From the IMG/VR virus record IMGVR_UViG_3300005264_000596, positions 1 to 55,977 of that record: DNA of 55,977 bases, one strand, 5' to 3'. Numbering within the stretch: position 1 is the stretch's first letter; each line of letters opens with the position of its first letter. Positions 42,696-50,792 of this stretch are shown here, in pieces. Source of the stretch: a virus. The notes under the pieces are model-generated. The model worked only from the letters and a program-made list of their open reading frames with translations, ran no database searches and was not told where the DNA came from. The position numbers were made by a program, and so were the translations under genes.

Positions 42696-45608
42696 TTATT
42701 CTTCATATGAATTTATTGTTACTGAATCTCTTACACTAACAGTCTCTTCTTTATCTAATTTTACTTTAATATAATTTATACTATCAGCAAAATGAAATCC
42801 ATAATTTTGAAAATGCTTATCATGTATTAACAAATCACTTATTCCATCTATAATCATAATTTTATTATCTAATCTATCATCTAGTTTATATACAATATTT
42901 ATAGATAATAATTCTGTTTTATATGACTTAAAGAAATCAATTACTTTATATACATAGCCTTTAAGTAGTTCACTAGATAAACTAGGTATACCAGTAAATA
43001 AGAATTCAAAATTCGATGTATCTATATAATTATCTAAAGAAAATAATATCTCAGTAATAGTTTCAGAAATAATATTTGTTTTATTATTTCCTGAGAGTGT
43101 TCTTATATATTCTATATGTTGAAATAATACAGGATCTGATGCTTCTAAGTATCTAGAATAAGTACCAGCAAAAGTACCATCTGGTAAAACAAATATACTA
43201 TTATTCAATTCTGTAACCATTAAAGCATCATATATTTTTTTATATATTCTATACGTTCTAATATCATTAGCATTTACTAATTGATCTGATATGTGATCAT
43301 ATATGTTTTTATTTCTGATAAAAACATCCATTAAAGTTTCAAATGATGATATTGCAGCATCAGGTATTTGAAAATCTTGTATACCTACATCTTCAAATGT
43401 ATAATTATTTTGTCTTAGATATTCTTCTAGTGCTGGTAAATCTGCATCAAAATTGAATCCTTTTATAGTTAATACCTTACTTGTAGTATCCATTATTGAA
43501 TCTGTTATTCCTATATTTTCATACATAAGTACATATAAATATGATATAATGTCTATAAGTTTAAAATATTTATCTTGATTTATATATCTAACTTTTAATA
43601 TTAAATTATTTTCTAAATCTTTATTTGATTTAATGAAATTAAACATATAGCATAATTCAAAACTTAAATTATTCATATCATATATAGTATCTATAGATAG
43701 ATATTTAGATTTAACAATATTAAACTCTTGATCTAAAATAGTTCTTTTAATATCATCATGATCACTATCACCATCCCAATAAGGATCTTGATTGACAATT
43801 TCATCATAATCTAAATGGAATGATGGATTTCTCATATAATCATCAACAGATGATGTTATTGGTACTTTAACAAATTTTAAATCATAATTAGCTTGTAAAT
43901 CTTCTCCAGATTCATTATATCCAGGAATAGTTATTTGAATATTACTATTCTCTTCAGTAAATGTTTCTGATTGTCTTTTTACTTCTATATCTTTAATTAT
44001 AAATATATCATATGCTACACCTTCTTGCCATACTGCAGTTTCTTGTTTATAAATATTTATACCATCTACATTATATTCAACACCTTGTGTTTGAAGAAGT
44101 CCACCAATAAATAATAATATATTATCTCCTACAGTATAATCAGATATATTTATATTAATAGCATCTTGTTCAGTTTCTAAGACACCATTTTGATTTCGAA
44201 CCATAGCTCCTTTAATCATAACCATATCATAATCTTTTCCTAATTCCCAATTAGAATTATCTAATTTAATAATTTTATTACTTAGAATAGTATAATCTAC
44301 ATCTAATGTTTGATAAACACCACCTTTGAAAAATAATATAGTATCTCCATAAATATAATTAGATAATTCTATATTTATTTCTGTTTGGTTAATCCCTATT
44401 GTACCATAATCTAAATAGATATAAGCATTCTCTGGTATGATAATTTCATATGTCCAATCAGCTTCCCATAATCCTTCATCTGTTTTAGATATAACACCTT
44501 GATCTAACTCATACTCAATATATCTAGTTTTAAACAATCCACCAATAAATAATAATATATTATCTCCAATAATAACATTAGAATAATTACCATCAACAAC
44601 TTTTCTATCTTTTAATAAATAATATTTAAATAATTCAATATTATTAAATCCAAATAATGAGCATATATCTACAAGATTTTTTGTTGTAGATTTAAATGCT
44701 AATAATGTATTTAAATTTTTAAGCATAGCTATTTGAAACTTTCTTGGTATAGAATCAAAATAATCTATACCATGAGATTCGAATAAATAGCGTATTGTGT
44801 TGTCATCAAATAGATCACGTTTAATTAATAATTCAGGAGTATTTAATATTACATCTACCATTGCTTGAATCTTAATAAATAATTCAATAAAATTATCATA
44901 ATAATCTGAACCATATTTAAAAGCTTCAGAATATATTGTTTTTAGAGTATACACTCTATTTAATTCTATCTTATTTTTATACATAACACCTATTGAACCA
45001 TATTGTATTGGCGGTATGTATAGTAAAGCAAATTTTTGTGCCTTCCTAGATTTGTATACATCAATTCTAGAATTTTTTAAATAAATTAAATATTTTTTAT
45101 CTGGATATTGATACATAATATTTTCAATAATCCCAAGAGCATCTAATATATCTATTTCAGCATTAGTCATTTCATGTAGATATTTTGTAGTATCTACATC
45201 TGTTACATTTTCAAATATTTTTATACCATCATCACCAATATTTGGTAATCCTGCAAGCATCCTATAATAATTATTTAATTCTTTATAATTATCAATATAA
45301 TATTTACGTTGGGCATCCAATGCCATATCCCTAAATTGTAATGGTATTTTATTTTTATCTGATATACATAAATCTATTATACTTGGATTAATAGATATAC
45401 TTGATAATACTTCATAATTATATTCTAGCATATTGAAAGTAACTGTTTGTTCTACACATGAAACTAATAAATCTCCATTTTTGATAGATTCTAATGTTTC
45501 ATTATTATTTGCAATTGTTTCATTTTTTAATACTGTTCCTTTTATTAATATCTTTAAATTCTCTAATAGTATATCTATCATCATATTATTAGTTTGAATA
45601 GATTGCAT
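42696..45608 (-). CDS. Large tail or baseplate structural protein
   Basis: The protein has 970 residues and no membrane segment. Between about 340 and 560 it carries three copies of a beta module with GDNILLFIGGLFKT-like cores, each with a conserved Tyr and ending in a short W-x-x-x-x-x-Y-(D/E)-(I/M) strand. A fourth copy is in the 244-residue protein at 1315-2049. The N- and C-terminal parts are helical. These features, the size and minus-strand orientation like the other virion genes suggest a tail or baseplate component. It stands alone, separated from the left virion block by about 36 kb in this window. Confidence 0.55.
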   Translation of the reverse strand: MQSIQTNNMMIDILLENLKILIKGTVLKNETIANNNETLESIKNGDLLVSCVEQTVTFNMLEYNYEVLSSISINPSIIDLCISDKNKIPLQFRDMALDAQRKYYIDNYKELNNYYRMLAGLPNIGDDGIKIFENVTDVDTTKYLHEMTNAEIDILDALGIIENIMYQYPDKKYLIYLKNSRIDVYKSRKAQKFALLYIPPIQYGSIGVMYKNKIELNRVYTLKTIYSEAFKYGSDYYDNFIELFIKIQAMVDVILNTPELLIKRDLFDDNTIRYLFESHGIDYFDSIPRKFQIAMLKNLNTLLAFKSTTKNLVDICSLFGFNNIELFKYYLLKDRKVVDGNYSNVIIGDNILLFIGGLFKTRYIEYELDQGVISKTDEGLWEADWTYEIIIPENAYIYLDYGTIGINQTEINIELSNYIYGDTILFFKGGVYQTLDVDYTILSNKIIKLDNSNWELGKDYDMVMIKGAMVRNQNGVLETEQDAININISDYTVGDNILLFIGGLLQTQGVEYNVDGINIYKQETAVWQEGVAYDIFIIKDIEVKRQSETFTEENSNIQITIPGYNESGEDLQANYDLKFVKVPITSSVDDYMRNPSFHLDYDEIVNQDPYWDGDSDHDDIKRTILDQEFNIVKSKYLSIDTIYDMNNLSFELCYMFNFIKSNKDLENNLILKVRYINQDKYFKLIDIISYLYVLMYENIGITDSIMDTTSKVLTIKGFNFDADLPALEEYLRQNNYTFEDVGIQDFQIPDAAISSFETLMDVFIRNKNIYDHISDQLVNANDIRTYRIYKKIYDALMVTELNNSIFVLPDGTFAGTYSRYLEASDPVLFQHIEYIRTLSGNNKTNIISETITEILFSLDNYIDTSNFEFLFTGIPSLSSELLKGYVYKVIDFFKSYKTELLSINIVYKLDDRLDNKIMIIDGISDLLIHDKHFQNYGFHFADSINYIKVKLDKEETVSVRDSVTINSYEE

Positions 45609-45681
45609 TTATCACACCTCCAAAGTTTAACATATATTTATTATATATATGTACATATATTATTTAAAAAGGAGGGATTAT

Positions 45682-46368
45682 ATGAAATCATATAATAGAG
45701 AACAATCAAGTAATATCCCAGGATTAGATTATGAATTACAATCAAATAATCCAGTAGTTTCATCACCATTGAGTCCATATGAATTGCCTTTCTATCAAAC
45801 AAGAGAAGATCTATTAGATATTGATGTTTATAAAAGATTTTTAGTTAATGCTGAAAAAAGATTTAGACAATCTAATACTTATACATTATATAAATCTAGA
45901 TTAATAGATTTAGGTTTAGACAGATGTCAAGTTCATGGTAATATAAATGCCGAAATGGCTACAATTGAAATGCACCATAATGTATTAACTTTATTTGATA
46001 TAACTTACATCATTGCTGAACACATACTTAATACAACAGGATTTATAAGTACTTTTGATTTAGTGTATGCTCTTAAAAAAGTCCATGTTGAAAATAAAGT
46101 TCAATTAGTTATGTTATCATTAACTCCACATCAGCTATATCATAATTCAGAAGGATTATACATACATCCTAGTATGTGTTTTGGTAATTGGATGGAATTT
46201 TTAAAAGAATATAAATATGGAATTAGTATAGACATTGCTAATAAAGTGATAGAATATTTAGAATTATCTATGGATATAGATAAGACATATGATTCTGGTA
46301 TATTAGATTTAGTAGATAAATTAAAAGACTGGAGTGTATATAATGAACGTAGTGGTAAATTCTATTAA
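45682..46368 (+). CDS. HNH-like phage protein
   Basis: The protein has 228 residues from the ATG at 45682 behind AAGGAGGG. DRCQVHGNINAEMATIEMHH and then HNVLTLFDITYIIAEHIL (about 90-130) resemble an HNH core, with HG, ...EMHH and a following helix. LTPHQLYHNSEGLYIHPSM adds further histidines. The last 14 residues (DWSVYNERSGKFY) recur, out of gene context, at 47093-47140. A nuclease or DNA-binding function is plausible but unproven because the metal-ligand pattern is not standard. It starts a three-gene run with the P-loop kinase. Confidence 0.5.
   Translation: MKSYNREQSSNIPGLDYELQSNNPVVSSPLSPYELPFYQTREDLLDIDVYKRFLVNAEKRFRQSNTYTLYKSRLIDLGLDRCQVHGNINAEMATIEMHHNVLTLFDITYIIAEHILNTTGFISTFDLVYALKKVHVENKVQLVMLSLTPHQLYHNSEGLYIHPSMCFGNWMEFLKEYKYGISIDIANKVIEYLELSMDIDKTYDSGILDLVDKLKDWSVYNERSGKFY
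46321..46368 (+). repeat. 48-nt direct repeat, first copy
   Basis: This copy forms the last codons of the HNH-like gene, encoding LKDWSVYNERSGKFY and its stop. The second copy at 47093-47140 differs at four positions. Confidence 0.85.
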
Positions 46369-46388
46369 TAATTAAAGGAAGGAATATT

Positions 46389-47096
46389 ATGAGAAATAAA
46401 TTATTCACTGGTATATTAAATAATGATGAAATTAAAATTGATTCTGAGGGTAGAATAGTTCATAACGAACATAATATTATTCTAGAATATTTATATAGTA
46501 TAGTATCTAAAGATACTATATATTATAATAGTGAGTTATTTAGAAAAACTAAGAATATATTATTTGTAACAGGATTGTCTGGTTCTGGCAAAACTACAAT
46601 ATCTTTTATTATGGCAGACAAACTTGCAAATACAGTTGTATTAGAATTAGATTATTTATTGCATATGTTTACAGGACAATATCAGTATATGCATAGAATT
46701 GAAGAAGTAAATCAGTATGGATATGAAATAATGGAGAAATACGGAAAAAATATAAAAAATAAAATAGATAATGCTGATAATGCTGAAATTGATAAAGCAT
46801 TTGAAAAATTTATTAATTGGTTTATTAAAAATTATTCAGATGATAAACATAATTTTATTATAGAAGGTATTTATATATATCGTTTAGATTATATAAAAAC
46901 TCTTAAAAAATATCCTATAATGGTTATTATGAAAAGTACTATTGAATCTGCATGGAAATCATATTTAAGTAAACGTGAAAGAAGAATGGATATTAATCTT
47001 TTTATTGAGTATATATCGCCATCGTATGTTAAATGGTATGCCAAAGAAACAAAAGTATTTAAAGAGTTTGTTAAAAAATTACAAAAATTAAGTTAA
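46389..47096 (+). CDS. P-loop kinase-like protein
   Basis: The protein has 235 residues. NILFVTGLSGSGKTTISFIM at about 56-76 is a Walker A loop of the small-kinase type. VVLELDYLLHMFT follows with an acidic residue after a strand, and HNFIIEGIYIY gives the Walker B-like strand. The C-terminal helix (SYLSKRERRMD) could be the lid. This resembles nucleoside or polynucleotide kinase-like ATPases of phages; the substrate is not clear. No nuclease or phosphatase domain is fused. It follows the HNH-like gene by 20 nt. Confidence 0.6.
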   Translation: MRNKLFTGILNNDEIKIDSEGRIVHNEHNIILEYLYSIVSKDTIYYNSELFRKTKNILFVTGLSGSGKTTISFIMADKLANTVVLELDYLLHMFTGQYQYMHRIEEVNQYGYEIMEKYGKNIKNKIDNADNAEIDKAFEKFINWFIKNYSDDKHNFIIEGIYIYRLDYIKTLKKYPIMVIMKSTIESAWKSYLSKRERRMDINLFIEYISPSYVKWYAKETKVFKEFVKKLQKLS

Positions 47097-47140
47097 AAGA
47101 CTGGGGTGTGTATAATGAACGTAGTGGTAAATTTTTTTAA
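47093..47140 (+). repeat. 48-nt direct repeat, second copy
   Basis: It overlaps the stop of the P-loop kinase gene and the start of the next gene. In the original frame it still encodes LKDWGVYNERSGKFF and a stop. The ATG of the downstream membrane protein (47115) lies in another frame of this copy. Confidence 0.85.
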
Positions 47141-47585
47141 AGTAATTATCGAGTTTATATCAGAAGATGGATATCTAATTTTTAATTTTGGATTATTTAT
47201 ATTATTAATGGTTATAATATCAAAAGTTCAAGATATTAATAAATATATTGATATTATTTTGGATTATAAATATACTAAATTAGCTATGAATACAGATATA
47301 GAACAATCTTCTAAATCAATAGAATATTTGAATAATCATATTGAAAATATATTTAATGATTATATAGTAACATCATCTGATTTATTAACTAATATGATAA
47401 TAAGTGAAGAAAAAGAACAACGTATTATGAAAGAGGTTACATCTCTTGTAACTAGTAATATGTCTAAATCGTTTGTATTGAAATTATCTACAATTATTCC
47501 TATGGAAGCAATTTCGGAATATGTATCAACTAAAGTATATATATTAATTACATCATATGTATTAGATAATAATTCATCTAAATAA
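47115..47585 (+). CDS. Membrane-anchored unknown protein
   Basis: The protein has 156 residues from the ATG at 47115 (a GTG at 47106 is the other option). The N-terminal region MNVVVNFFKVIIEFISEDG and LIFNFGLFILLMVIISKV suggests one membrane helix, followed by a helical coiled-coil-prone part. Its start codon is inside a 48-nt repeat copied from the end of the HNH-like gene, where the same bases are read in another frame. The ribosome binding site is weak (GGGGTG). Function unknown. Confidence 0.5.
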   Translation: MNVVVNFFKVIIEFISEDGYLIFNFGLFILLMVIISKVQDINKYIDIILDYKYTKLAMNTDIEQSSKSIEYLNNHIENIFNDYIVTSSDLLTNMIISEEKEQRIMKEVTSLVTSNMSKSFVLKLSTIIPMEAISEYVSTKVYILITSYVLDNNSSK

Positions 47586-47587
47586 TT

Positions 47588-47615
47588 AAAATATGCCTTT
47601 TAACGGGCATATTTT
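47588..47615 (+). terminator. Terminator
   Basis: The stem AAAATATGCC / GGCATATTTT with an 8-nt loop is followed by ATTTTTG. It lies just behind the membrane-protein gene. Confidence 0.7.
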
Positions 47616-47700
47616 ATTTTTGTTTGCATCTTATAAGAAAATATCTATTAATGGGTAATAGACAAAATAGACTATTCTTATTATATCAATTTAGGTAGTT

Positions 47701-47743
47701 ATACAGTTGTAATAATTTTTATAACTGTATATTATAATAATGA
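47701..47743 (+). promoter_or_regulatory. Promoter motif overlapped by an inverted repeat
   Basis: The inverted repeat ATACAGTT (47701-47708) and AACTGTAT (47723-47730) overlaps the motif ACTGTATATTATAATAATGA (47724-47743), the only copy with G in the TATATATTATA core. The arrangement looks like an operator over a promoter, though it could also be a hairpin. Confidence 0.5.
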
Positions 47744-47790
47744 TATAAGGATTATGTATTATAAAAAATGAAAGAAAGGGAGTGAAATGT

Positions 47791-48042
47791 ATGAGTAATT
47801 TTATTGAGAGAGGAATTGTTAATTTAAAACTACAAATGGGAATTAGATTAAAAGAAAGTGAATTTAGAACTATGATAGATAATGCAATCATTAGAGATGA
47901 AAATATGTATTCTTCTGATTGTATTAAATATGTAGGAAAAGCTAAAAAAGGTGACTATGCATCAAGGATGCATGCTGCACACAATTATATGGTAGCTATG
48001 GATAATGCTTTTGAAGAACAATGGAGAGATTCTGATAAATAG
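47791..48042 (+). CDS. Small unknown protein
   Basis: The protein has 83 residues from the ATG at 47791, behind AAGGGAGTG; a GTG three codons upstream is the alternative. It starts MSNFIERGIVNLKLQMGIRL and has a short charged helix with DYASRMHAAHNYMVAMDNA. No known motif. It is the first gene after the promoter with the overlapping inverted repeat and is followed by a 19-codon ORF. Confidence 0.55.
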   Translation: MSNFIERGIVNLKLQMGIRLKESEFRTMIDNAIIRDENMYSSDCIKYVGKAKKGDYASRMHAAHNYMVAMDNAFEEQWRDSDK

Positions 48043-48061
48043 AAGGAGATAATAATTTATT

Positions 48062-48121
48062 ATGATAAATTACAATATACTATCTAATTATGAAGATCGG
48101 AGAGAAAATGACAATTTATAA
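48062..48121 (+). CDS. Possible 19-residue ORF
   Basis: MINYNILSNYEDRRENDNL follows AAGGAGATAAT at a good distance, directly after the 83-residue gene. It could be a real micro-peptide or a chance ORF at the end of the transcript; only the ribosome binding site supports it. Confidence 0.3.
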   Translation: MINYNILSNYEDRRENDNL

Positions 48122-48140
48122 TACAAATTTATATATTAAA

Positions 48141-48164
48141 AAGAGTATTATATATAATACTCTT
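48141..48164 (+). terminator. Terminator
   Basis: A perfect 24-nt palindrome, AAGAGTATTATA / TATAATACTCTT, is followed by eight T. It closes the 47791 unit and directly precedes the G-rich island. Confidence 0.85.
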
Positions 48165-48227
48165 TTTTTTATTGTTAATAATAAAATATTATGGTATTAA
48201 CACTATAAGTAATATATAAATTATATA

Positions 48228-48307
48228 TGAGATACTGTTATACAGAGATGCAGGTATACAAAGGTACAGTGGTGCTGGTATGCAGGGATACAGTTATGCG
48301 GGGACAC
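48228..48307 (+). repeat. Ten degenerate 8-nt tandem units
   Basis: Ten consecutive octamers, mostly ending in ATAC, ATGC, GTAC or ACAC: TGAGATAC, TGTTATAC, AGAGATGC, AGGTATAC, AAAGGTAC, AGTGGTGC, TGGTATGC, AGGGATAC, AGTTATGC, GGGGACAC. The consensus is about AGKKATRC. The period is strict with no insertions. The period is not a multiple of three, which argues against coding origin. Confidence 0.75.
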
Positions 48308-48475
48308 ATATGGTAATATATAGAAGAGACATGGTTTTGGGCCGTAGGCAAAGAACAGATAACTAGATGATAACAGAATAGCTAGAGTCGGTAGAGAAGC
48401 AGGGGGGTTTGGGGGGTTTGCAAAACCCACCAAGATAGGAGGAGAGGGGATTCTAAGGGGAGAGGAGGATTTTAT
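48308..48475 (+). other. G- and purine-rich non-coding island
   Basis: The whole gap from 48165 to 48537 holds no convincing gene. After the octamer array, this stretch is far richer in G than anything else in the window. It contains GGGGGGTTTGGGGGGTTT near 48403-48420, a small hairpin GGGTTT-GCA-AAACCC, and purine runs such as GGAGGAGAGGGGATT. A minus-strand ORF across it is Pro/Cys-rich and lacks a ribosome binding site. It could be an origin, a packaging or termini-related site, a quadruplex-forming element or a non-coding RNA gene. Confidence 0.6.
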
Positions 48476-48537
48476 TCATCATAATTGATTAACATCTATT
48501 TAGAAAATATAATTTATAATAGAAAGGAGTTTCAATT

Positions 48538-48810
48538 ATGAGTAATATTGATTTTGTAATAAAAAAAGATCACAAAGGACGAGGTTGGATTATTAAAATA
48601 AAAAATAGAGAGTATTCCAAACATAGTCACTTTAGAACAAAACAAGGTTGTTATAAACTTATGAAATTAATAATCAATAATAAACTACCCAAAGATTCAT
48701 ACTTTCAAGAAGCTGCTCATAGAATACTCTATGAAGAAGAATTTGCCAATTTAATAAATAAAGATAAACAAAAATATTATAATAAAAAAATAAAGAGACA
48801 TATGGCTTAA
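48538..48810 (+). CDS. Small basic protein
   Basis: The protein has 90 residues, MSNIDFVIKKDHKGRGWIIK..., is basic and Lys-rich throughout, and ends KIKRHMA. GAAAGGAG gives the ribosome binding site. The basic charge suggests nucleic-acid binding, but no domain is recognised. Its last codons form one arm of a terminator shared with the convergent gene, and both proteins end in RHMA. Confidence 0.55.
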   Translation: MSNIDFVIKKDHKGRGWIIKIKNREYSKHSHFRTKQGCYKLMKLIINNKLPKDSYFQEAAHRILYEEEFANLINKDKQKYYNKKIKRHMA

Positions 48811-48821
48811 GCCATATGTCT
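48796..48821. terminator. Palindromic terminator encoding the ends of two convergent genes
   Basis: A perfect 11-bp stem AGACATATGGC / GCCATATGTCT with loop TTAA. Each strand has a TAA in the loop, and the two stop codons overlap (48808-48810 plus, 48807-48809 minus). T-runs flank both sides. Confidence 0.88.
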
Positions 48822-49010
48822 TTTCTTTAATTCAAATAATAAACTCATATCATCATATACAGTATCATACATATCTTCAGATATTTCTCCAGAATCAAGA
48901 TCTTCAAAAATCTTAGCAGATCTATCACTAAAATTATCTGTACAAATATTTAATGATATTAATTTTTGTTCTAATTCATTTATATCTGATTTTAATTCAA
49001 TAATACTCAT
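48807..49010 (-). CDS. Small acidic coiled-coil protein
   Basis: The protein has 67 residues, MSIIELKSDINELEQKLISL..., with a leucine-rich coiled-coil N-terminus and an acidic second half, ending LKKRHMA. Its start overlaps nothing; GGAGG on the minus strand precedes it. It lies 11 nt after the 267-residue zinc-ribbon gene in the same direction and probably shares that transcript. Function unknown. Confidence 0.55.
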   Translation of the reverse strand: MSIIELKSDINELEQKLISLNICTDNFSDRSAKIFEDLDSGEISEDMYDTVYDDMSLLFELKKRHMA

Positions 49011-49021
49011 AATGTCCTCCT

Positions 49022-49825
49022 TTATTGTATACCTCTAAATGATTTTTCTCTTTCTATTATATCTTCAATTAAAGATTTACTTTGCTCTGGATATTTTTTA
49101 TCAAATATATCTATTATATTTTTATCATTAAATCTTTGTATAATAGAAATCAATGTAGAAGTTTCTACTGCCTTTAATCTAAATGATAAACTATCTAAAA
49201 TTTCTTCTGTCATAACAGCATATAAATTTCTAATATTATCTTCACCAAATCCAAAAATTATATTAGTATTTGGATCAATCCATACATCTTCATTTATATG
49301 AGTATTATGACTCTTGTTTATATATAAATGTGAATGAATATCAATATACTTATTTCTTTCTGGATATTTAATCATAGTAGCTGCTAACTCTTTAGCTTTA
49401 TAAAAATGACCAGCAGGAAATATTGCATACAAATATACACCATTAATAGATTTAAATCCAATATTATTTATCTCATAATTATTATTATTAATATCTTCAA
49501 TATAATTATTATACCATAATTTAAATCCATTAAATGATATTTGCTTTTCATTTAAATAATTTATTAATAATGCTCCTTTGAATAGACTATTTTCTATTAT
49601 ATTATTTGTAAAATTTGCAGATATAATATTACTATACTCTCCTTCATAATCATCATCTGCTAATTGTTCTTCATAATAGCTTAAGCTATTAAATTCATTA
49701 TGTTTCTTAACACTTCTGCATAATGGACATCTCTTAGGATCTGGAAATCCACTATTATTATAAAATTTTTTATCCTTTCTACTAAATGTAAAATTTAATC
49801 CACACTTACATTTTAATGTGCTCAT
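49022..49825 (-). CDS. Zinc-ribbon protein of unknown function
   Basis: The protein has 267 residues. The first 40 residues, with CKCG and then KKFYNNSGFPDPKRCPLC, match the probable zinc-ribbon domain (F-Y-x-x-x-G-(F/L)-x-x-P-x-R-C-x-x-C-R). The rest includes IDIHSHLYINKSHNTH, which is His-rich and metal-site-like, and an acidic helical end. The gene has its own promoter motif on the minus strand at 49913-49932. It could be a zinc-dependent enzyme or a binding protein; no catalytic family is clear. Confidence 0.55.
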   Translation of the reverse strand: MSTLKCKCGLNFTFSRKDKKFYNNSGFPDPKRCPLCRSVKKHNEFNSLSYYEEQLADDDYEGEYSNIISANFTNNIIENSLFKGALLINYLNEKQISFNGFKLWYNNYIEDINNNNYEINNIGFKSINGVYLYAIFPAGHFYKAKELAATMIKYPERNKYIDIHSHLYINKSHNTHINEDVWIDPNTNIIFGFGEDNIRNLYAVMTEEILDSLSFRLKAVETSTLISIIQRFNDKNIIDIFDKKYPEQSKSLIEDIIEREKSFRGIQ

Positions 49826-49912
49826 ACTTATTCCTCCTTTAAAATATAATTAAAATATCATTTATATATAAATAATAGTTATATTAAATACTATCTATAT
49901 AAATAATTAGTT

Positions 49913-49932
49913 TCATTATTATAATATATGAT
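49913..49932 (-). promoter_or_regulatory. Phage promoter motif on the minus strand
   Basis: Read on the minus strand this is ATCATATATTATAATAATGA, identical to the motif at 52642. It points at the zinc-ribbon gene ending at 49825 and is the only minus-strand copy in the window. The remaining bases of the 176-nt gap are AT-rich with no other feature that I see. Confidence 0.65.
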
Positions 49933-50001
49933 CATAATAATATATAAATACAGTATAGCAAACTATTAATTAATAAATATAAAAGGAGGAATTATTTACT
50001 T

Positions 50002-50769
50002 ATGAAATTTATTAAATTCGTAATTAGCTGGATGAGATACATATTAGATTTTAATCTGATAAGTGAATATCGTAAATATGGTGAATATACTTATAAGAAA
50101 ATTGAATTGTTAAATATACGAGAAAATGATGATATTAAACTATCTAAAATGTTTAGTCATACTAAAGGATATGATTTTGATAATCATTTATTAAAATTAC
50201 AGAAAATAAATAATATTAATTTAGAAAATATGTTTGAAAATTATGATTCTTTAGAAGAATTTACAGATAGATATTTAGAACAGATACTACAATATTCTAA
50301 TCCTCTGTACCATATTGAAAATATTGATATAAAAGACAATGTAGATAATATGGATATATCTATAACTATAGATACAGCTATAGATACTTATGTATTTTTA
50401 GAAATATTAAATAATATTAGTTATAAATTATTTAATTTCACATTTGATTATACCATAAATGCATCTATATTGTATGAAAGAATATCATATGATATAATTA
50501 TCAATTCTAATATTAATCCATCAAAAGATATTACACTATTTTTAATTAATATAAATCGTCAAATAGAATTAAATATATCTAATATATTTAATACTGGTAA
50601 TTCTAAAAGAAAAGAATTATTTTTAGAATATATTAATAAATTTAATAGTGATAATATAAGTAATAGATTAGAATTATTAAAATCACATAATATTGAAGAA
50701 ATAACAAATCTTTATAATTCGAATCAATCGAATATAAAAACAATACAAAATTTTATTACAAATGTATAA
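50002..50769 (+). CDS. Unknown protein upstream of thyX
   Basis: The protein has 255 residues, MKFIKFVISWMRYILDFNLI..., with a hydrophobic, slightly amphipathic N-terminus that may touch the membrane. The rest is rich in Ile, Asn and Asp without a known motif. AAAAGGAGG precedes the start. It is 23 nt upstream of ThyX and probably co-transcribed. Function unknown. Confidence 0.45.
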   Translation: MKFIKFVISWMRYILDFNLISEYRKYGEYTYKKIELLNIRENDDIKLSKMFSHTKGYDFDNHLLKLQKINNINLENMFENYDSLEEFTDRYLEQILQYSNPLYHIENIDIKDNVDNMDISITIDTAIDTYVFLEILNNISYKLFNFTFDYTINASILYERISYDIIINSNINPSKDITLFLININRQIELNISNIFNTGNSKRKELFLEYINKFNSDNISNRLELLKSHNIEEITNLYNSNQSNIKTIQNFITNV

Positions 50770-50792
50770 TTTGTAAAAAGGGGGATAATACA

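Noticed and set aside
45645-45660. Palindrome ATATATGTACATATAT between divergent genes
   Set aside because: In such AT-rich sequence short alternating AT palindromes are expected; no second copy at another promoter supports an operator.
48308-48400. A tRNA gene in the G-rich island
   Set aside because: No acceptor stem, T-loop GTTC/AATC pattern or anticodon arm could be assembled.
48221-48433. A 70-codon minus-strand ORF across the G-rich island
   Set aside because: Pro/Cys/His-rich translation, no ribosome binding site, and it simply reads across the octamer array.
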